Of a DNA stretch of 64,000 nt, positions 1 to 8,779 are shown piece by piece. Source of the stretch: Bacteroidales bacterium UBA1800. GTDB taxonomy: Bacteria; Bacteroidota; Bacteroidia; Bacteroidales; VadinHA17. A program made the position numbers and the translations under genes. The stretch's first letter is position 1; each line of letters begins with the position of its first letter. The stretch lies in contig DCFQ01000098.1 in assembly GCA_002319915.1 (NCBI GenBank), forward strand, positions 33,173-97,172. The letters run 5' to 3'. The notes under the pieces are model-generated. The model did not search any database. It was given only the letters and a program-made list of their open reading frames with translations, and had not been told where the DNA came from.

Positions 1-769
1 GTGAGTATTTACCGGTGATCTCGATCTTGCCCGAAGCAATTTCCGATCTCACAGTCGGTGCAGACAATACCTTGTCATCAAGAACAATGGCAATGACCTT
101 GTTCAGGTTGCGCCTAGTGGCTGCCGCGAATTTCCCGGCCCCTTCCTGGTTCAGCTTTATGTCTATCACATCCTTGTTGCAGCCGGCACTTTCAATCTGT
201 CCGGAAGTAATGACGGGACCTTCACCCCCTGTTAACCTGAGAGCATAGAGGCATACTTCAGGTTTGTCACGATCCTGGTCCCAGAGGAATTTGCATTTGC
301 CGCCAAGATCAAAGGTCTTAAGGTAGTCATTGACCTTTCCGCTGCCTTCAGCAGTTGTACACCCAATTTTCGTCCCTCCGTTGTCAGGAACACCCGGTGT
401 CAGCATTTCGAAGATCTTCTTATCGCCTTTTAAAAGACCGGTCAGGTCATCTTTTGTATAGGTTTCGTAAAACCCGATAACCCCCTTGTGTACGAGCAGT
501 TTATCAACAGCCTGCAGATTCCAGTCGCCCTTAAGAGTCACCCTGATCTGCTTCTCTTTCTCGAGCACCGAGACTTCGAATTCCGATTTGCTGAAGGTTT
601 TCAGCCTTTTTGATATTATCCCGCCTGCTCCCGAAAGAGTAGCGGAGGTAACATCCTTGCCGGTTGATTTAATGAGGATAGTATGGGTTGAGACCTGCCT
701 GCCTACGAATGAAAAAGCCATTGCAGAAAGGATAATTAATGGAATCAGAAAGAATTTTATTGTTTTCAT
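1..769 (-). CDS. SecD P1-head-like secreted protein, 3' end cut by window edge
   Basis: An open minus-strand frame runs from the ATG at 769 off the left edge (256 codons seen, no stop). The N-terminus has a short basic start and a hydrophobic stretch (residues 5-22), so it is probably exported. The last residues seen include VLDDKVLSAPTVRSEI and then GKIEITG, which match the conserved end of the SecD/SecDF P1 head domain. The middle (about 75-215) also reads like a SecD periplasmic domain, but no SecD membrane bundle is visible and the N-terminus is unlike full SecDF. It may be a stand-alone head-domain protein of unknown role, or the first part of a divergent SecD. The part beyond the edge decides. 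Confidence 0.75.
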   Translation of the reverse strand, partial: MKTIKFFLIPLIILSAMAFSFVGRQVSTHTILIKSTGKDVTSATLSGAGGIISKRLKTFSKSEFEVSVLEKEKQIRVTLKGDWNLQAVDKLLVHKGVIGFYETYTKDDLTGLLKGDKKIFEMLTPGVPDNGGTKIGCTTAEGSGKVNDYLKTFDLGGKCKFLWDQDRDKPEVCLYALRLTGGEGPVITSGQIESAGCNKDVIDIKLNQEGAGKFAAATRRNLNKVIAIVLDDKVLSAPTVRSEIASGKIEITGKYS

Positions 770-799
770 TTGAATAAGTTTTAAGATAAATAATTTATT

Positions 800-824
800 A
801 TTCACCCCTGGATTAAGGGTGAAT
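800..824. terminator. Possible weak hairpin terminator downstream of the 844-1254 gene
   Basis: An 8-bp inverted repeat (attcaccc / gggtgaat, 9-base loop) lies just beyond the stop of the minus-strand gene ending at 844. There is no clean T-run after it, only AT-rich DNA, so termination is inferred. Confidence 0.35.
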
Positions 825-843
825 GTGAATGATCTGCAATTAT

Positions 844-1254
844 TTAGCTTAAAACCGGGATATCCCTTCCCAACTTCAGCGGGGTCTGGTTCCGGGCAAC
901 CGGGAGGATGCGGTATTCGAACAGCAGCCTCTCGCTGCATACCTGTATATAGTCAGTGGTTACCCGGTGGTCAAAATCTGAAAGCTTGTCTTTTATGGAG
1001 AAGTTGGGGAAGCCTTTAGCGCTGACCGGAACCGTAAACAATATCTGATGATCTGCAGCTTTGGAAGCGCTGGTCACTGTTGCATCAAAGTGATTGCAGC
1101 TGCTGATGATGAGTGTATGGGTGACAGGAAAACTATCCGCGTCCTCTTTCTGGGCGGCTGCATTCCCCGAGTAAACAACAATGAAAATAAAAAAGGCAAG
1201 CATAAAAAGTATACCTGTCAGGCCCTGGTCACCATATGCCTTATTATCTTCCAC
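844..1254 (-). CDS. Hypothetical membrane-anchored or secreted protein
   Basis: 136 residues with one hydrophobic segment (about 13-31) ending near a possible signal-peptidase site (NAAAQ), then a roughly 100-residue soluble part. No family is recognised. An internal Met at residue 18 would give a tighter signal peptide (start 1203). The frame lies between the SecD-like gene and the C1 peptidase on the same strand. A plus-strand frame overlaps it, but only this frame begins with a sensible export signal. Confidence 0.5.
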   Translation of the reverse strand: MEDNKAYGDQGLTGILFMLAFFIFIVVYSGNAAAQKEDADSFPVTHTLIISSCNHFDATVTSASKAADHQILFTVPVSAKGFPNFSIKDKLSDFDHRVTTDYIQVCSERLLFEYRILPVARNQTPLKLGRDIPVLS

Positions 1255-1341
1255 AAAGCAAAGCTATTAAATAATTGGATTCATTTTTCAGGAAAGTGAA
1301 TAAAAATTCAGGATGAGGCCAAATGCTTGTTTCACTGAGTG

Positions 1342-1416
1342 ACACTGAGGAGACACGGAGTTACACTGAGAAGCCATTAACTCCGTGTCTTCTCAGTGTC
1401 CCGATAGCTATCGGGA
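1342..1416. repeat. Long inverted repeat with a TCCCGATAGCTATCGGGA palindrome copy
   Basis: Two 22-base arms (1342-1363 and 1378-1399) are reverse complements with one mismatch and carry the words CACTGAG and CTCCGTGT. Directly after the second arm comes the perfect 18-bp palindrome at 1399-1416. The block lies just past the 3' end of the C1 peptidase, so it could fold into a large 3' stem. Related words recur in other intergenic gaps of the window. Confidence 0.8.
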
Positions 1417-1436
1417 TCTGTGTAAGTTCTTAATGA

Positions 1437-2681
1437 CTAGAATTTCTGCAACAACTCTTTCACGGCATCTTTATGGACCATGAAATCCATCATTTTCAGC
1501 TTGATGTAATCCTCAGAGAAGAAATAGTATCCGAATTCCTTTGCCTTGGGATTATTGTTCCTCGATCCTGAACCTGAATCCTTGATGAGGTACCAGTCCT
1601 TTCCATCCTTTTCGAGGAAGCCTACCAGGTGCATCCCGTGGTCATCCGAGGTGGTCTGGTTGTTAAACCTGAATTCCCTCGCATCATCGTTGATATAAGC
1701 TGAAGGGATGTCGAAATCAGGAACGATGGCGCACTGGGTGTTCCGGTCAAATCCCGGTTCGGAAACATCACCCCCGATGCTTACAGTATACCCCAGCCTT
1801 ACCGCGTTCTTCAGTACTTTCATGAAATCTGCAAGCGGAACATTGTAATATGAAGTGTCGTGCCACCAGTTATCAGGCACCTGGTATTCGACATGCCTGA
1901 AAAACGGCCTCTGCAAATAGGAAAGGATATCGACATAATCGTCGGGATTAATTTTTACCACATCCTTCAGGTATTGCTGTGGAGTCATCCTCTTTCCGTT
2001 CACAACCACTTCGGCCGGGGGCACACCCATGTAATGATCCATGATGGCCCTGATCGTGGCGACAACACTCTCCTCGTCCCAGGATGCTGTAGATTTGACC
2101 GATTGCAGGTAATTCTTCATCTCATCCAGCATAGCTTCATGATTGTGGAATTTCCGCCCATGTGTGAGCCCGGTGTAATCACTTTCCGGCACAATTCCGT
2201 AGGTCGACCAGATCCTGGTGACAGCATTGGCTTCCGAACCTTCGTCAAAGAGCGAATTTCCCCTCTCTTTTACGAAGCGTTTTGCCTTCTCGACGAATTC
2301 CCAGTAAACGGTGTACATTTCCGAAAGCTTGACCTGGATCTTGTTTATCCTGTAAGCCTCAGTCTCCAGGAATGAGGTAGTGCTGAAACACCAGCAAGTG
2401 CTTGTATTTCCCTGTGAAACAGGTGGATTATGCCACTGATTGGTTTTGTAAAGGTCGATCTTGTTAGGGAGGGAAGAAGCTGTAAGATCCACTGCGAGAT
2501 AACGGTCATCAACCGGCGCCTTCTCCTGGTCCCTGACTTCCCTGGCATCACGAAGGATGCTGTTCTGGTAGAATCCGGGCTTTGGTTCAACGAACACAGC
2601 TTTGTCCTTGCACTGCGCACCGGCCTGTCCCATGGAAAGATATAGGAATATCAATCCTGTAAATAAAAGTTCTTTCTTCAT
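1437..2681 (-). CDS. Secreted C1-family cysteine peptidase (bleomycin hydrolase/PepC-like)
   Basis: 414 residues from the ATG at 2681, chosen because the preceding 15 residues of the open frame do not look like a signal peptide while MKKELLFTGLIFLYL does. The papain-type active site is seen in SQGNTSTCWCFSTTSFLE (nucleophile Cys at about residue 96, with the oxyanion Gln just before). The catalytic His is in DDHGMHLVGF near the C-terminus. Where classical members have Asn-Ser-Trp, this protein has KDSGSG, that is, Asp in the Asn position. The length fits the C1B group (about 400-450). It is probably an exported aminopeptidase or oligopeptidase, although characterised C1B enzymes are cytosolic. 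Confidence 0.85.
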   Translation of the reverse strand: MKKELLFTGLIFLYLSMGQAGAQCKDKAVFVEPKPGFYQNSILRDAREVRDQEKAPVDDRYLAVDLTASSLPNKIDLYKTNQWHNPPVSQGNTSTCWCFSTTSFLETEAYRINKIQVKLSEMYTVYWEFVEKAKRFVKERGNSLFDEGSEANAVTRIWSTYGIVPESDYTGLTHGRKFHNHEAMLDEMKNYLQSVKSTASWDEESVVATIRAIMDHYMGVPPAEVVVNGKRMTPQQYLKDVVKINPDDYVDILSYLQRPFFRHVEYQVPDNWWHDTSYYNVPLADFMKVLKNAVRLGYTVSIGGDVSEPGFDRNTQCAIVPDFDIPSAYINDDAREFRFNNQTTSDDHGMHLVGFLEKDGKDWYLIKDSGSGSRNNNPKAKEFGYYFFSEDYIKLKMMDFMVHKDAVKELLQKF

Positions 2682-2754
2682 CTGGTTTTGCGAATTTTGG
2701 ACTCCCGAAAATACAATTAGAATCAATACAAAGATGAAAACTGATAATAATTAG

Positions 2755-3342
2755 TTATGTTACAGGATCCTTCCGGATCCATTTATCGATCGTTGGGGCC
2801 ACGTAGTTCTCCATGCGGTCGAGGAGACGGTCAATATCACTGTCGAAAAGAAGCATTTTCCTGTTCTCTTCCTTCAGGAATCCATCACTGACCATCCTGA
2901 CGAGCAATTCATCAAGACAGTCATAGAAACCGTTTATGTTGAGGATGGCCGAAGGTTTCCCGTGAAGTCCTAGCTGGGCCCAGGTTAGCGCCTCAAAGAA
3001 CTCCTCGAGTGTTCCGAATCCTCCCGGAAGGGCGATTATTCCGTCGGAAAGGCTGTGCATAACCGATTTCCGCTCATGCATAGTTTCGACAATGATAAGC
3101 CTTGAGATGCCTCCGTGAGCGATTCCCTTGTCCCTAATGAAACCTGGCAGGACACCGGTCACCTCCCCGTTCCTGCTTAGTGCCCCTTCGGCAACCGAAT
3201 TCATGAGCCCGACATTCGTCCCGCCGTAAACGAGCCCGATATTTTTGCCTGCAAGGATCTGTCCAAGCATGAACGCCTGGTCCTCATAGACCGGATCGGT
3301 GCCCGGGCTCGAACCACAGAATACTGATACACTTTTCATCAT
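2755..3342 (-). CDS. LOG-family protein (TIGR00730; nucleoside-monophosphate phosphoribohydrolase type)
   Basis: 195 residues, Rossmann-like. The family signature PGGFGTLEEF is at residues 106-115 and the upstream catalytic Arg lies in MHERK (88-92). Characterised LOG proteins remove ribose-5-phosphate from (cytokinin) nucleoside monophosphates; most bacterial homologues have an unproven substrate. The start overlaps the stop of the upstream AhpD-like gene by four bases (ATGA), so the two are probably translationally coupled. Confidence 0.88.
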   Translation of the reverse strand: MMKSVSVFCGSSPGTDPVYEDQAFMLGQILAGKNIGLVYGGTNVGLMNSVAEGALSRNGEVTGVLPGFIRDKGIAHGGISRLIIVETMHERKSVMHSLSDGIIALPGGFGTLEEFFEALTWAQLGLHGKPSAILNINGFYDCLDELLVRMVSDGFLKEENRKMLLFDSDIDRLLDRMENYVAPTIDKWIRKDPVT

Positions 3343-3695
3343 GACAAATTGCCGTAAAATTCAAGGATATTCATTGCGAACCTTGCAGCTACGGTTCCAG
3401 GTCCTCCGCTCATTTCGATACCTACTCCGATGGCTTCAATTATCTCGTCTGTAACGGCTCCGCAGTCAATGGCCTGTTTTATGTGCCACTCCATGCACGA
3501 CTCGCAATTGGTGGCGAGCGATATCCCAATGGCAATCAGTTCTTTTGATTTTTTTGGCAGTGCCCCGTCCGAATACGCCCTTCTTTCCATCTCCGAAAAG
3601 GCTTCATATACTTTCGAGTTCTTTGAATAGAAAGAGTGTGCTTTCTTTCTCAGGCGGATGATCTCTTCAATTTTTTCCCTGGCTGATGGATCCAT
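3339..3695 (-). CDS. AhpD-like / carboxymuconolactone decarboxylase family protein
   Basis: 118 residues, all-helical. The AhpD-type redox motif is NCESCMEWH (Cys64, Cys67, His71), followed by the conserved helix with Asp-Glu-Ile. In AhpD the CxxC reduces peroxiredoxin; small homologues act as peroxidases or general thiol reductases. It is the first gene of a two-gene unit with the LOG-family gene. No signal peptide, so cytoplasmic. Confidence 0.85.
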   Translation of the reverse strand: MDPSAREKIEEIIRLRKKAHSFYSKNSKVYEAFSEMERRAYSDGALPKKSKELIAIGISLATNCESCMEWHIKQAIDCGAVTDEIIEAIGVGIEMSGGPGTVAARFAMNILEFYGNLS

Positions 3696-3733
3696 GATAA
3701 GATGAATTTAGATTCCCGGGTTGCTAAATTAGT

Positions 3734-4822
3734 TTAAAAACTTACACGGAGGCCCATCTCTTTCTTTACAACCTCCTCCCTTACAGTGTCTTTTGCGAAG
3801 AGCGGCCAGGAGAAGAAAACAACTCCCTTCGAGGGAGCTTTCAGGGCAGCCCCGACACAACGCCCAAGGTCTTCAGGCGTGAAACTGTCATCAATATAGT
3901 ACGGGTACACCTGGATGCTGGGCAATATTTTCCCCGGAGCCTTACGATCCATTTCCGAAACCACGGAAGCTATCCAGCCGGCGTCACGCCTGAGCATTTG
4001 CGAATAGCACATCGGCGAAACATAATCGGCATAAGGAGCTATCTTTTCGAGATCCTGGGCGGCTACCCGGATGTTCGCCCCGCCAAAGTCGGAATCCCTC
4101 CAGGGAACAATATGTACATTTATCTTAATGCCCGGCCGGATGCTTCTGGCAGTATCCGATATCATCCTCACCATCGTGGCAATCAAATCCGTCCGGTAAC
4201 TATTCCACTCGTTTTTGAACTTATTGTCAATAAATCCAGCCTTCAAGACGACTGAATTGCAACTGTCAGGAATTCTTATCCCATACCTTGAAGTGAACTC
4301 CTTGATACAACTGTCGCAGTAGCAAGCCTCCCCGATGCTTTCTGGCGTTCTTTCCGGATATATCATTTCCCAGAAAACGAATTCCCTTATAAAATCAATG
4401 CTCAAGCCATCAGGCTTCAGGGTTCTGATCAATTCTGCAGCTTCCGCAACTTTTGCATGGTTATGGCCTTTCCTGGACGGACAAACAAATTCCACCCAGT
4501 CCTCCCTGGCAACAGCCCCCCTGCGGGTAATTGCAAACAAGCCGCTGTCGCGTTTCAGAGCCCCGGGATCATAGTAAACCGGGAAAACTACAAATACCTT
4601 AATATGAGCTTTTTTCATTGAATTCCTGAATTCACTATTCGCCGCAAGTTCTTTGCTGACAAATGCCGAATTGAAGCCTATATCCTTCCATTTCAAGGCA
4701 AGAGCCCGAAAATCCTTATCGTATTCGTAGATCTTGATGCCCTTTACAACTCTGTTGTCCCTGCTGCGGCCGAAAAATATACCTGCGGTCAGAAGGACAA
4801 GGAAAATCAATAATTGCCGCAT
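3734..4822 (-). CDS. Putative secreted glycoside-hydrolase-like TIM-barrel protein
   Basis: 362 residues with a clear signal peptide (about 1-18). The body reads like a hypothetical glycosyl hydrolase barrel: KGIKIYEY at strand 1, GLSIDFIREFVFWE at about 139-152 with acidic residues typical of a barrel active site, a CYCDSCIKEF zinc-ribbon-like insert at 168-176, and YADYVSPMCYSQM later. The CxxC(x)F insert after the catalytic strand is seen in several uncharacterised GH-like (GHL) and beta-galactosidase-like families. The exact family and substrate are unknown. It stands alone, with about 200 bases before the next gene. Confidence 0.65.
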   Translation of the reverse strand: MRQLLIFLVLLTAGIFFGRSRDNRVVKGIKIYEYDKDFRALALKWKDIGFNSAFVSKELAANSEFRNSMKKAHIKVFVVFPVYYDPGALKRDSGLFAITRRGAVAREDWVEFVCPSRKGHNHAKVAEAAELIRTLKPDGLSIDFIREFVFWEMIYPERTPESIGEACYCDSCIKEFTSRYGIRIPDSCNSVVLKAGFIDNKFKNEWNSYRTDLIATMVRMISDTARSIRPGIKINVHIVPWRDSDFGGANIRVAAQDLEKIAPYADYVSPMCYSQMLRRDAGWIASVVSEMDRKAPGKILPSIQVYPYYIDDSFTPEDLGRCVGAALKAPSKGVVFFSWPLFAKDTVREEVVKKEMGLRVSF

Positions 4823-4964
4823 GGATTGATTATTTTTAACTTTTGAAGATTTAACCGGCCTGTTCAGGCTAATTTACAATCTTTCCGGGTTTGAAGAAGA
4901 AATATTGCCCGGATAAATCATCATTTTCGTCTGCTTATCAATAATCCGGGCCGGCTTGTCAAAT

Positions 4965-4972
4965 TAGGTTTG
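4965..4972 (+). promoter_or_regulatory. Candidate -7 box for the 5021 lipoprotein gene
   Basis: TAGGTTTG fits the Bacteroidota consensus TAnnTTTG and lies about 50 bases upstream of the ATG at 5021. No good -33 TTG is seen at the usual spacing. Confidence 0.4.
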
Positions 4973-5020
4973 TGCTGATCTCCTGTTTACCGTATTTTGG
5001 TTTTTTAATTAAGGACCTGA

Positions 5021-5446
5021 ATGATAAACAGGAAACAAAAAGACATTTTTTTAATCCTGCTGCTGTCAATCATGGCATCAGCGTTCCTCCTGTCCTGCAC
5101 CACTCTCCGGCAGACGGGCCAGGCACCCGAGGACCAGATATTTCTGACCAGGAAATACGCAGGCAATTTTGTGGGGTACACTCACTCTTCACCTTATTAT
5201 AACGGCGGACCCAAAGTGATCTCGATCACTACCACCCTCGACAGTGTTTATGGTCCTATATCAGCATATTCAAAAAAATGCAATTTCCAGTCCGGAGAAA
5301 GGCTTTATATCAGGAAAGTCTATATTGCCCCCGGGGTATTTGGAAACTGGAAATACCAGATTGAAAATGACGGGGAGAAAAAAGTATTTTACGGGATAAG
5401 GAAATTCAACTACGGCGACAAAGTGCTTATCCAGAATTGGTTCTGA
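5021..5446 (+). CDS. Hypothetical lipoprotein
   Basis: 141 residues. A basic start, a hydrophobic helix (9-25) and the lipobox LLSC (Cys at about 26) mark a signal-peptidase-II lipoprotein. The mature part (about 115 residues) looks beta-rich and has no recognised domain. It is a single gene, tail-to-tail with the DUF4249 gene. A 9-bp inverted repeat (5448-5456 / 5494-5502) spans the convergent gap and may help termination. Confidence 0.7.
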   Translation: MINRKQKDIFLILLLSIMASAFLLSCTTLRQTGQAPEDQIFLTRKYAGNFVGYTHSSPYYNGGPKVISITTTLDSVYGPISAYSKKCNFQSGERLYIRKVYIAPGVFGNWKYQIENDGEKKVFYGIRKFNYGDKVLIQNWF

Positions 5447-5488
5447 GCAATACCAGTTAGCCGGATCAGGTTGTCCCTTAATGCCTCC

Positions 5489-6322
5489 TTACCCTGGTAT
5501 TGTCAGATGTTTTTTTATTACTGAACAGGCACTGAAATAACCCAGTCCGCCATTGGTAATATTTGACAGCGGATTTGCCGGAGACGCCGACAGGAAGCTT
5601 AGCCCTCCCGTTGCCATTCTCAGGGTCCTGAAAAAATTATAAATGTCCCTGTCAATATTCTGAAGGTCGATCTCGATCAGGTCTCCCGGCCTGAAATTAA
5701 GAGTATCATGAAGGACAAAATCATCTTCTATCACCTTCCCGTTATGAAACTTGTCATCAAAAACCCTCCGGGAGCTGATCTCCATATTATTATGAAATAT
5801 CACCAGCCGGTAGTAGTTTTCGTATTCCCCCGGGTCGGTTATCGCGTAACTGACCCTGTACTGGTAGGGTTCTCCACCGGTTCCCGGCGAGCCGCCTGAC
5901 GTTCCTGCAACCTCCTTCTTAATTCCTAATCTGAAATCCGTAACCGGATGAGGCATGACAGAAACAGCACTGTACAACTGCCCGCCGGAATTAATCATAA
6001 GCTTGTACTTATGGCCGGGAATCCCCAGTATGGTATTTGAAATATAGATCCCGTTGCCGGCTTCGGTCAGAGTCTCCTTAACTCCTGCTGAATCGGAAAT
6101 TTCAACATCAGCACCAGTAACGGACGGGATACCTGCAAAGTTGTCAATGTCGATTGTCTTTGTCAGCTTTACGATACAAGGACCCTGCTGATCGGTTATT
6201 GTTCCCTCCGCAACCAGTTGCGGGGCCGAATTGAAAACTCCGATATCTATCACTTTCTGGCACGAAACGGATAGAATGAGCGGCACTCCCGCCAGGAAAA
6301 ATATACGTGTAAGACTTTTCAT
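5489..6322 (-). CDS. DUF4249-type outer-membrane lipoprotein
   Basis: 277 residues. Lipobox SVSC near residue 21, then the pattern typical of DUF4249 partners: PQLVAEGTITDQQGP, an Ig-like beta domain with VTGADVEISD, and GHKYKLMI followed by a second beta domain. It starts 11 bases after the stop of a TonB-dependent receptor. In Bacteroidota these two genes regularly go together, and the lipoprotein is thought to act as a receptor-associated surface component. The ligand is not known. Confidence 0.82.
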   Translation of the reverse strand: MKSLTRIFFLAGVPLILSVSCQKVIDIGVFNSAPQLVAEGTITDQQGPCIVKLTKTIDIDNFAGIPSVTGADVEISDSAGVKETLTEAGNGIYISNTILGIPGHKYKLMINSGGQLYSAVSVMPHPVTDFRLGIKKEVAGTSGGSPGTGGEPYQYRVSYAITDPGEYENYYRLVIFHNNMEISSRRVFDDKFHNGKVIEDDFVLHDTLNFRPGDLIEIDLQNIDRDIYNFFRTLRMATGGLSFLSASPANPLSNITNGGLGYFSACSVIKKHLTIPG

Positions 6323-6333
6323 TGTGCAACAAA

Positions 6334-8679
6334 TTAAAACCTGAAATCGTAGCTCACGGAAGGAACCAGCTTGAACAGTGTGGTCTGAACTGCTTCTATC
6401 TGGCCGGTCTTATCATTCTGCCTGAACGTTATCGTCCATGCATTGTCATGGCTGTAAGCATTATACAGCGAAAAGGTCAGGCTTGACCGGTAGTTCTTCC
6501 TTTCCGTAAACTGTTTTGTGACGCTGATGTCTAGGCGATGATATGCCGGCATGCGGTTCCCGTTCCTGTCGGTATATAAAAGTACAGGCCTGTTGTCAAT
6601 CACATAAACACCTTTAGGAAAGGTCACGGCATTACCCGTATTGTAGACCCAGGTGGAAGAGAAGGTCCATTTCCGTGGGAACTCGTATATCGCAACTACC
6701 GATACGTCATGGGTCCGGTCCTGCCGTGCAGGGTACCATGCCCCCCTGTTAATGTCCTCAAACCGGCGTTCTGTACGGGAAAGAGTATAGCCGATCCATC
6801 CGCTGAACCTTCCGTATTTCTTCTTCAGCAACAGCTCGAGGCCGTATGCCCTTCCTTTACCGTAGAGGAGCTGCGACTCCACGTTCGAGTTAAAGTTAAG
6901 TATGGCCCCGTTTATATAATCGACCTGTTGGAAAAGGCTTTTATAGTAGACCTCAGCGGAAAATTCCCAGTTGTTGCTGGCGAAATTCCTGTAGTACCCA
7001 AAGGCATACTGGTCGGAAATCTCCGGGAGAGTGTTGTAACTGCTTGGAATCCACATGTCAGTCGGACTGCCTGTGGTGGAATTGGAAAGGAGATGAAGAT
7101 ACTGGACGTTGCGGGTATATGAAGCCTTGACGGAATTCCTGTCGTTGAAAACATAATTGACCGAGAATCTCGGCTCGGGCCTGATATAGCTGATCACCTT
7201 GCGTGTGGAATCGACAATGCTCTTTGCTGAATCGGCATAATTATAGCTGCTGTATATAAAGAACGGGGCATCGCCAAGCAGGCTGAATTCCGAGATCCTG
7301 AGCCCGTAGTTGATGTTCAGGTGCTGCGTGAGGTTAAGGGTGTGGGAGAAATATACCGAGCTCTCGACCGAGTTGCTGACCGGCAGGCTTTTGAAGACAG
7401 TATTCGTATCGGCCCCGGTAATTGTCCCGGGGACCATCCGGTGCCAGGTCGATTCGAAGCCAAACCTCACCTGGTTATTATGCCCCGATGAATACTGGTA
7501 ATCCTGCCTGACCGAAAAATCCCGGATCTTTGAGACTATATTTATCGGATCAACCGTGGAACCATTGCTGATTGTATAAGTAAAATTATTGAATATCAAT
7601 GATGTATTCAGGAAAAGCTTATCGTTGAAGAGATGGTTCCACCGGACAGTTGCAGTCGAATTTCCCCAGTCAAATCCAAAGTCAGGAAGACCCAGGACAT
7701 CCCTGCCGAAATATCCCGAAAGGAAGACACGGTCCTTCTCTGTGAACCGGTAGTTGGCTTTTGCATTGAGGTCATAGAAATAAAGCTTCGGATCCCTTAG
7801 TGTAGTATCTTTCAGGACCCCTGCACGGGCAAGTCCCCGGACGATCAGGTCGGCATAAGTCCTCCTTGCCGAGACGATGAACGATCCTCTCTCCTTTCTC
7901 AGGGGTCCGCCAACCGTCAACCGGGAGGAGATGAGGCCGATGCCTCCGCTTGCCTCGATCTTTTTGTTGTTCCCGTCATCCATCCTTATATCGAGCACCG
8001 ACGAGAGCCGCCCGCCGAATTCGGCCGGAAGCGACCCCTTGTACATTGTCACGTCCTTTATCGCGTCGGGATTGAAGACGGAAAAGAATCCCATCAGGTG
8101 GGAAGGATTATATACAGTCGCCCCGTCCAGTAGAATAAGGTTCTGATCGGTCGTTCCGCCCCGGACGTTAAACCCGCTGTTCCCCTCCCCTGCCGATTTT
8201 ATGCCCGGAAGGAGCTGCAGGGTTTTCAGGACATCCTTCTCTCCGAAGAACGACGGGAGGTTTTTGATCTCCTGTATATTAAGCTTATCTATGCCCATCT
8301 GGTTCCTGGTCACGTTATCATTCCGCTTCTCGGATGAGACAGTTACCTCCCCCAGCCTTGTGATTTTCTGGGTGAGATCCAGGTTGAGCTTCACACTTTT
8401 TGTGATATCGACCGGTACGGAAAGGTACTCGTATCCTATCAGGCTGACAGCAATGGTAAGCTTTCCCTGCGGAACTGATAGCGAATAGAATCCGTACTCG
8501 TTTGTGTATACCCCGGCGGCTGGTATCTCCTGGATGCTGACCGCAGCACCGATGAGCTCTTCACCGCTTTTCGAATCCGTTACGTAACCGCTAACGACAA
8601 ACTTGTTCTGCCCGCAAATAACAGAAACCCACATAAATGCCATGCAACTCAGGATCCATCTCTTCATAAAGCCCTTCAT
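6334..8679 (-). CDS. TonB-dependent outer-membrane receptor with carboxypeptidase-regulatory-like N-domain
   Basis: 781 residues. Signal peptide (about 1-24; a second possible start is Met5), a CarboxypepD_reg-like beta-sandwich (about 28-105), plug domain with NLPSFFGEKDVLKTLQLLPG and the loop GFNVRGGTTDQNLILLDGA (about 140-185), then a 22-strand-type barrel ending in Phe (YDFRF), as usual for outer-membrane barrels. It lacks the SusC-specific length and STN domain, so it is the FecA/CirA-like type paired with DUF4249. The substrate is unknown; TonB powers uptake. Confidence 0.9.
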   Translation of the reverse strand: MKGFMKRWILSCMAFMWVSVICGQNKFVVSGYVTDSKSGEELIGAAVSIQEIPAAGVYTNEYGFYSLSVPQGKLTIAVSLIGYEYLSVPVDITKSVKLNLDLTQKITRLGEVTVSSEKRNDNVTRNQMGIDKLNIQEIKNLPSFFGEKDVLKTLQLLPGIKSAGEGNSGFNVRGGTTDQNLILLDGATVYNPSHLMGFFSVFNPDAIKDVTMYKGSLPAEFGGRLSSVLDIRMDDGNNKKIEASGGIGLISSRLTVGGPLRKERGSFIVSARRTYADLIVRGLARAGVLKDTTLRDPKLYFYDLNAKANYRFTEKDRVFLSGYFGRDVLGLPDFGFDWGNSTATVRWNHLFNDKLFLNTSLIFNNFTYTISNGSTVDPINIVSKIRDFSVRQDYQYSSGHNNQVRFGFESTWHRMVPGTITGADTNTVFKSLPVSNSVESSVYFSHTLNLTQHLNINYGLRISEFSLLGDAPFFIYSSYNYADSAKSIVDSTRKVISYIRPEPRFSVNYVFNDRNSVKASYTRNVQYLHLLSNSTTGSPTDMWIPSSYNTLPEISDQYAFGYYRNFASNNWEFSAEVYYKSLFQQVDYINGAILNFNSNVESQLLYGKGRAYGLELLLKKKYGRFSGWIGYTLSRTERRFEDINRGAWYPARQDRTHDVSVVAIYEFPRKWTFSSTWVYNTGNAVTFPKGVYVIDNRPVLLYTDRNGNRMPAYHRLDISVTKQFTERKNYRSSLTFSLYNAYSHDNAWTITFRQNDKTGQIEAVQTTLFKLVPSVSYDFRF

Positions 8680-8779
8680 AGATGAGTTTCATCGTAACCT
8701 GAGGGCAATGAATAAAAAAATTTTAATATTCCCCGGTATTTAAATGAATATTATTCGGATTTCCGGTCACATTACTTAT

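Noticed and set aside
1048..1299. 83-residue plus-strand frame
   Set aside because: Opposite the 844-1254 gene. No export signal and no coherent domain.
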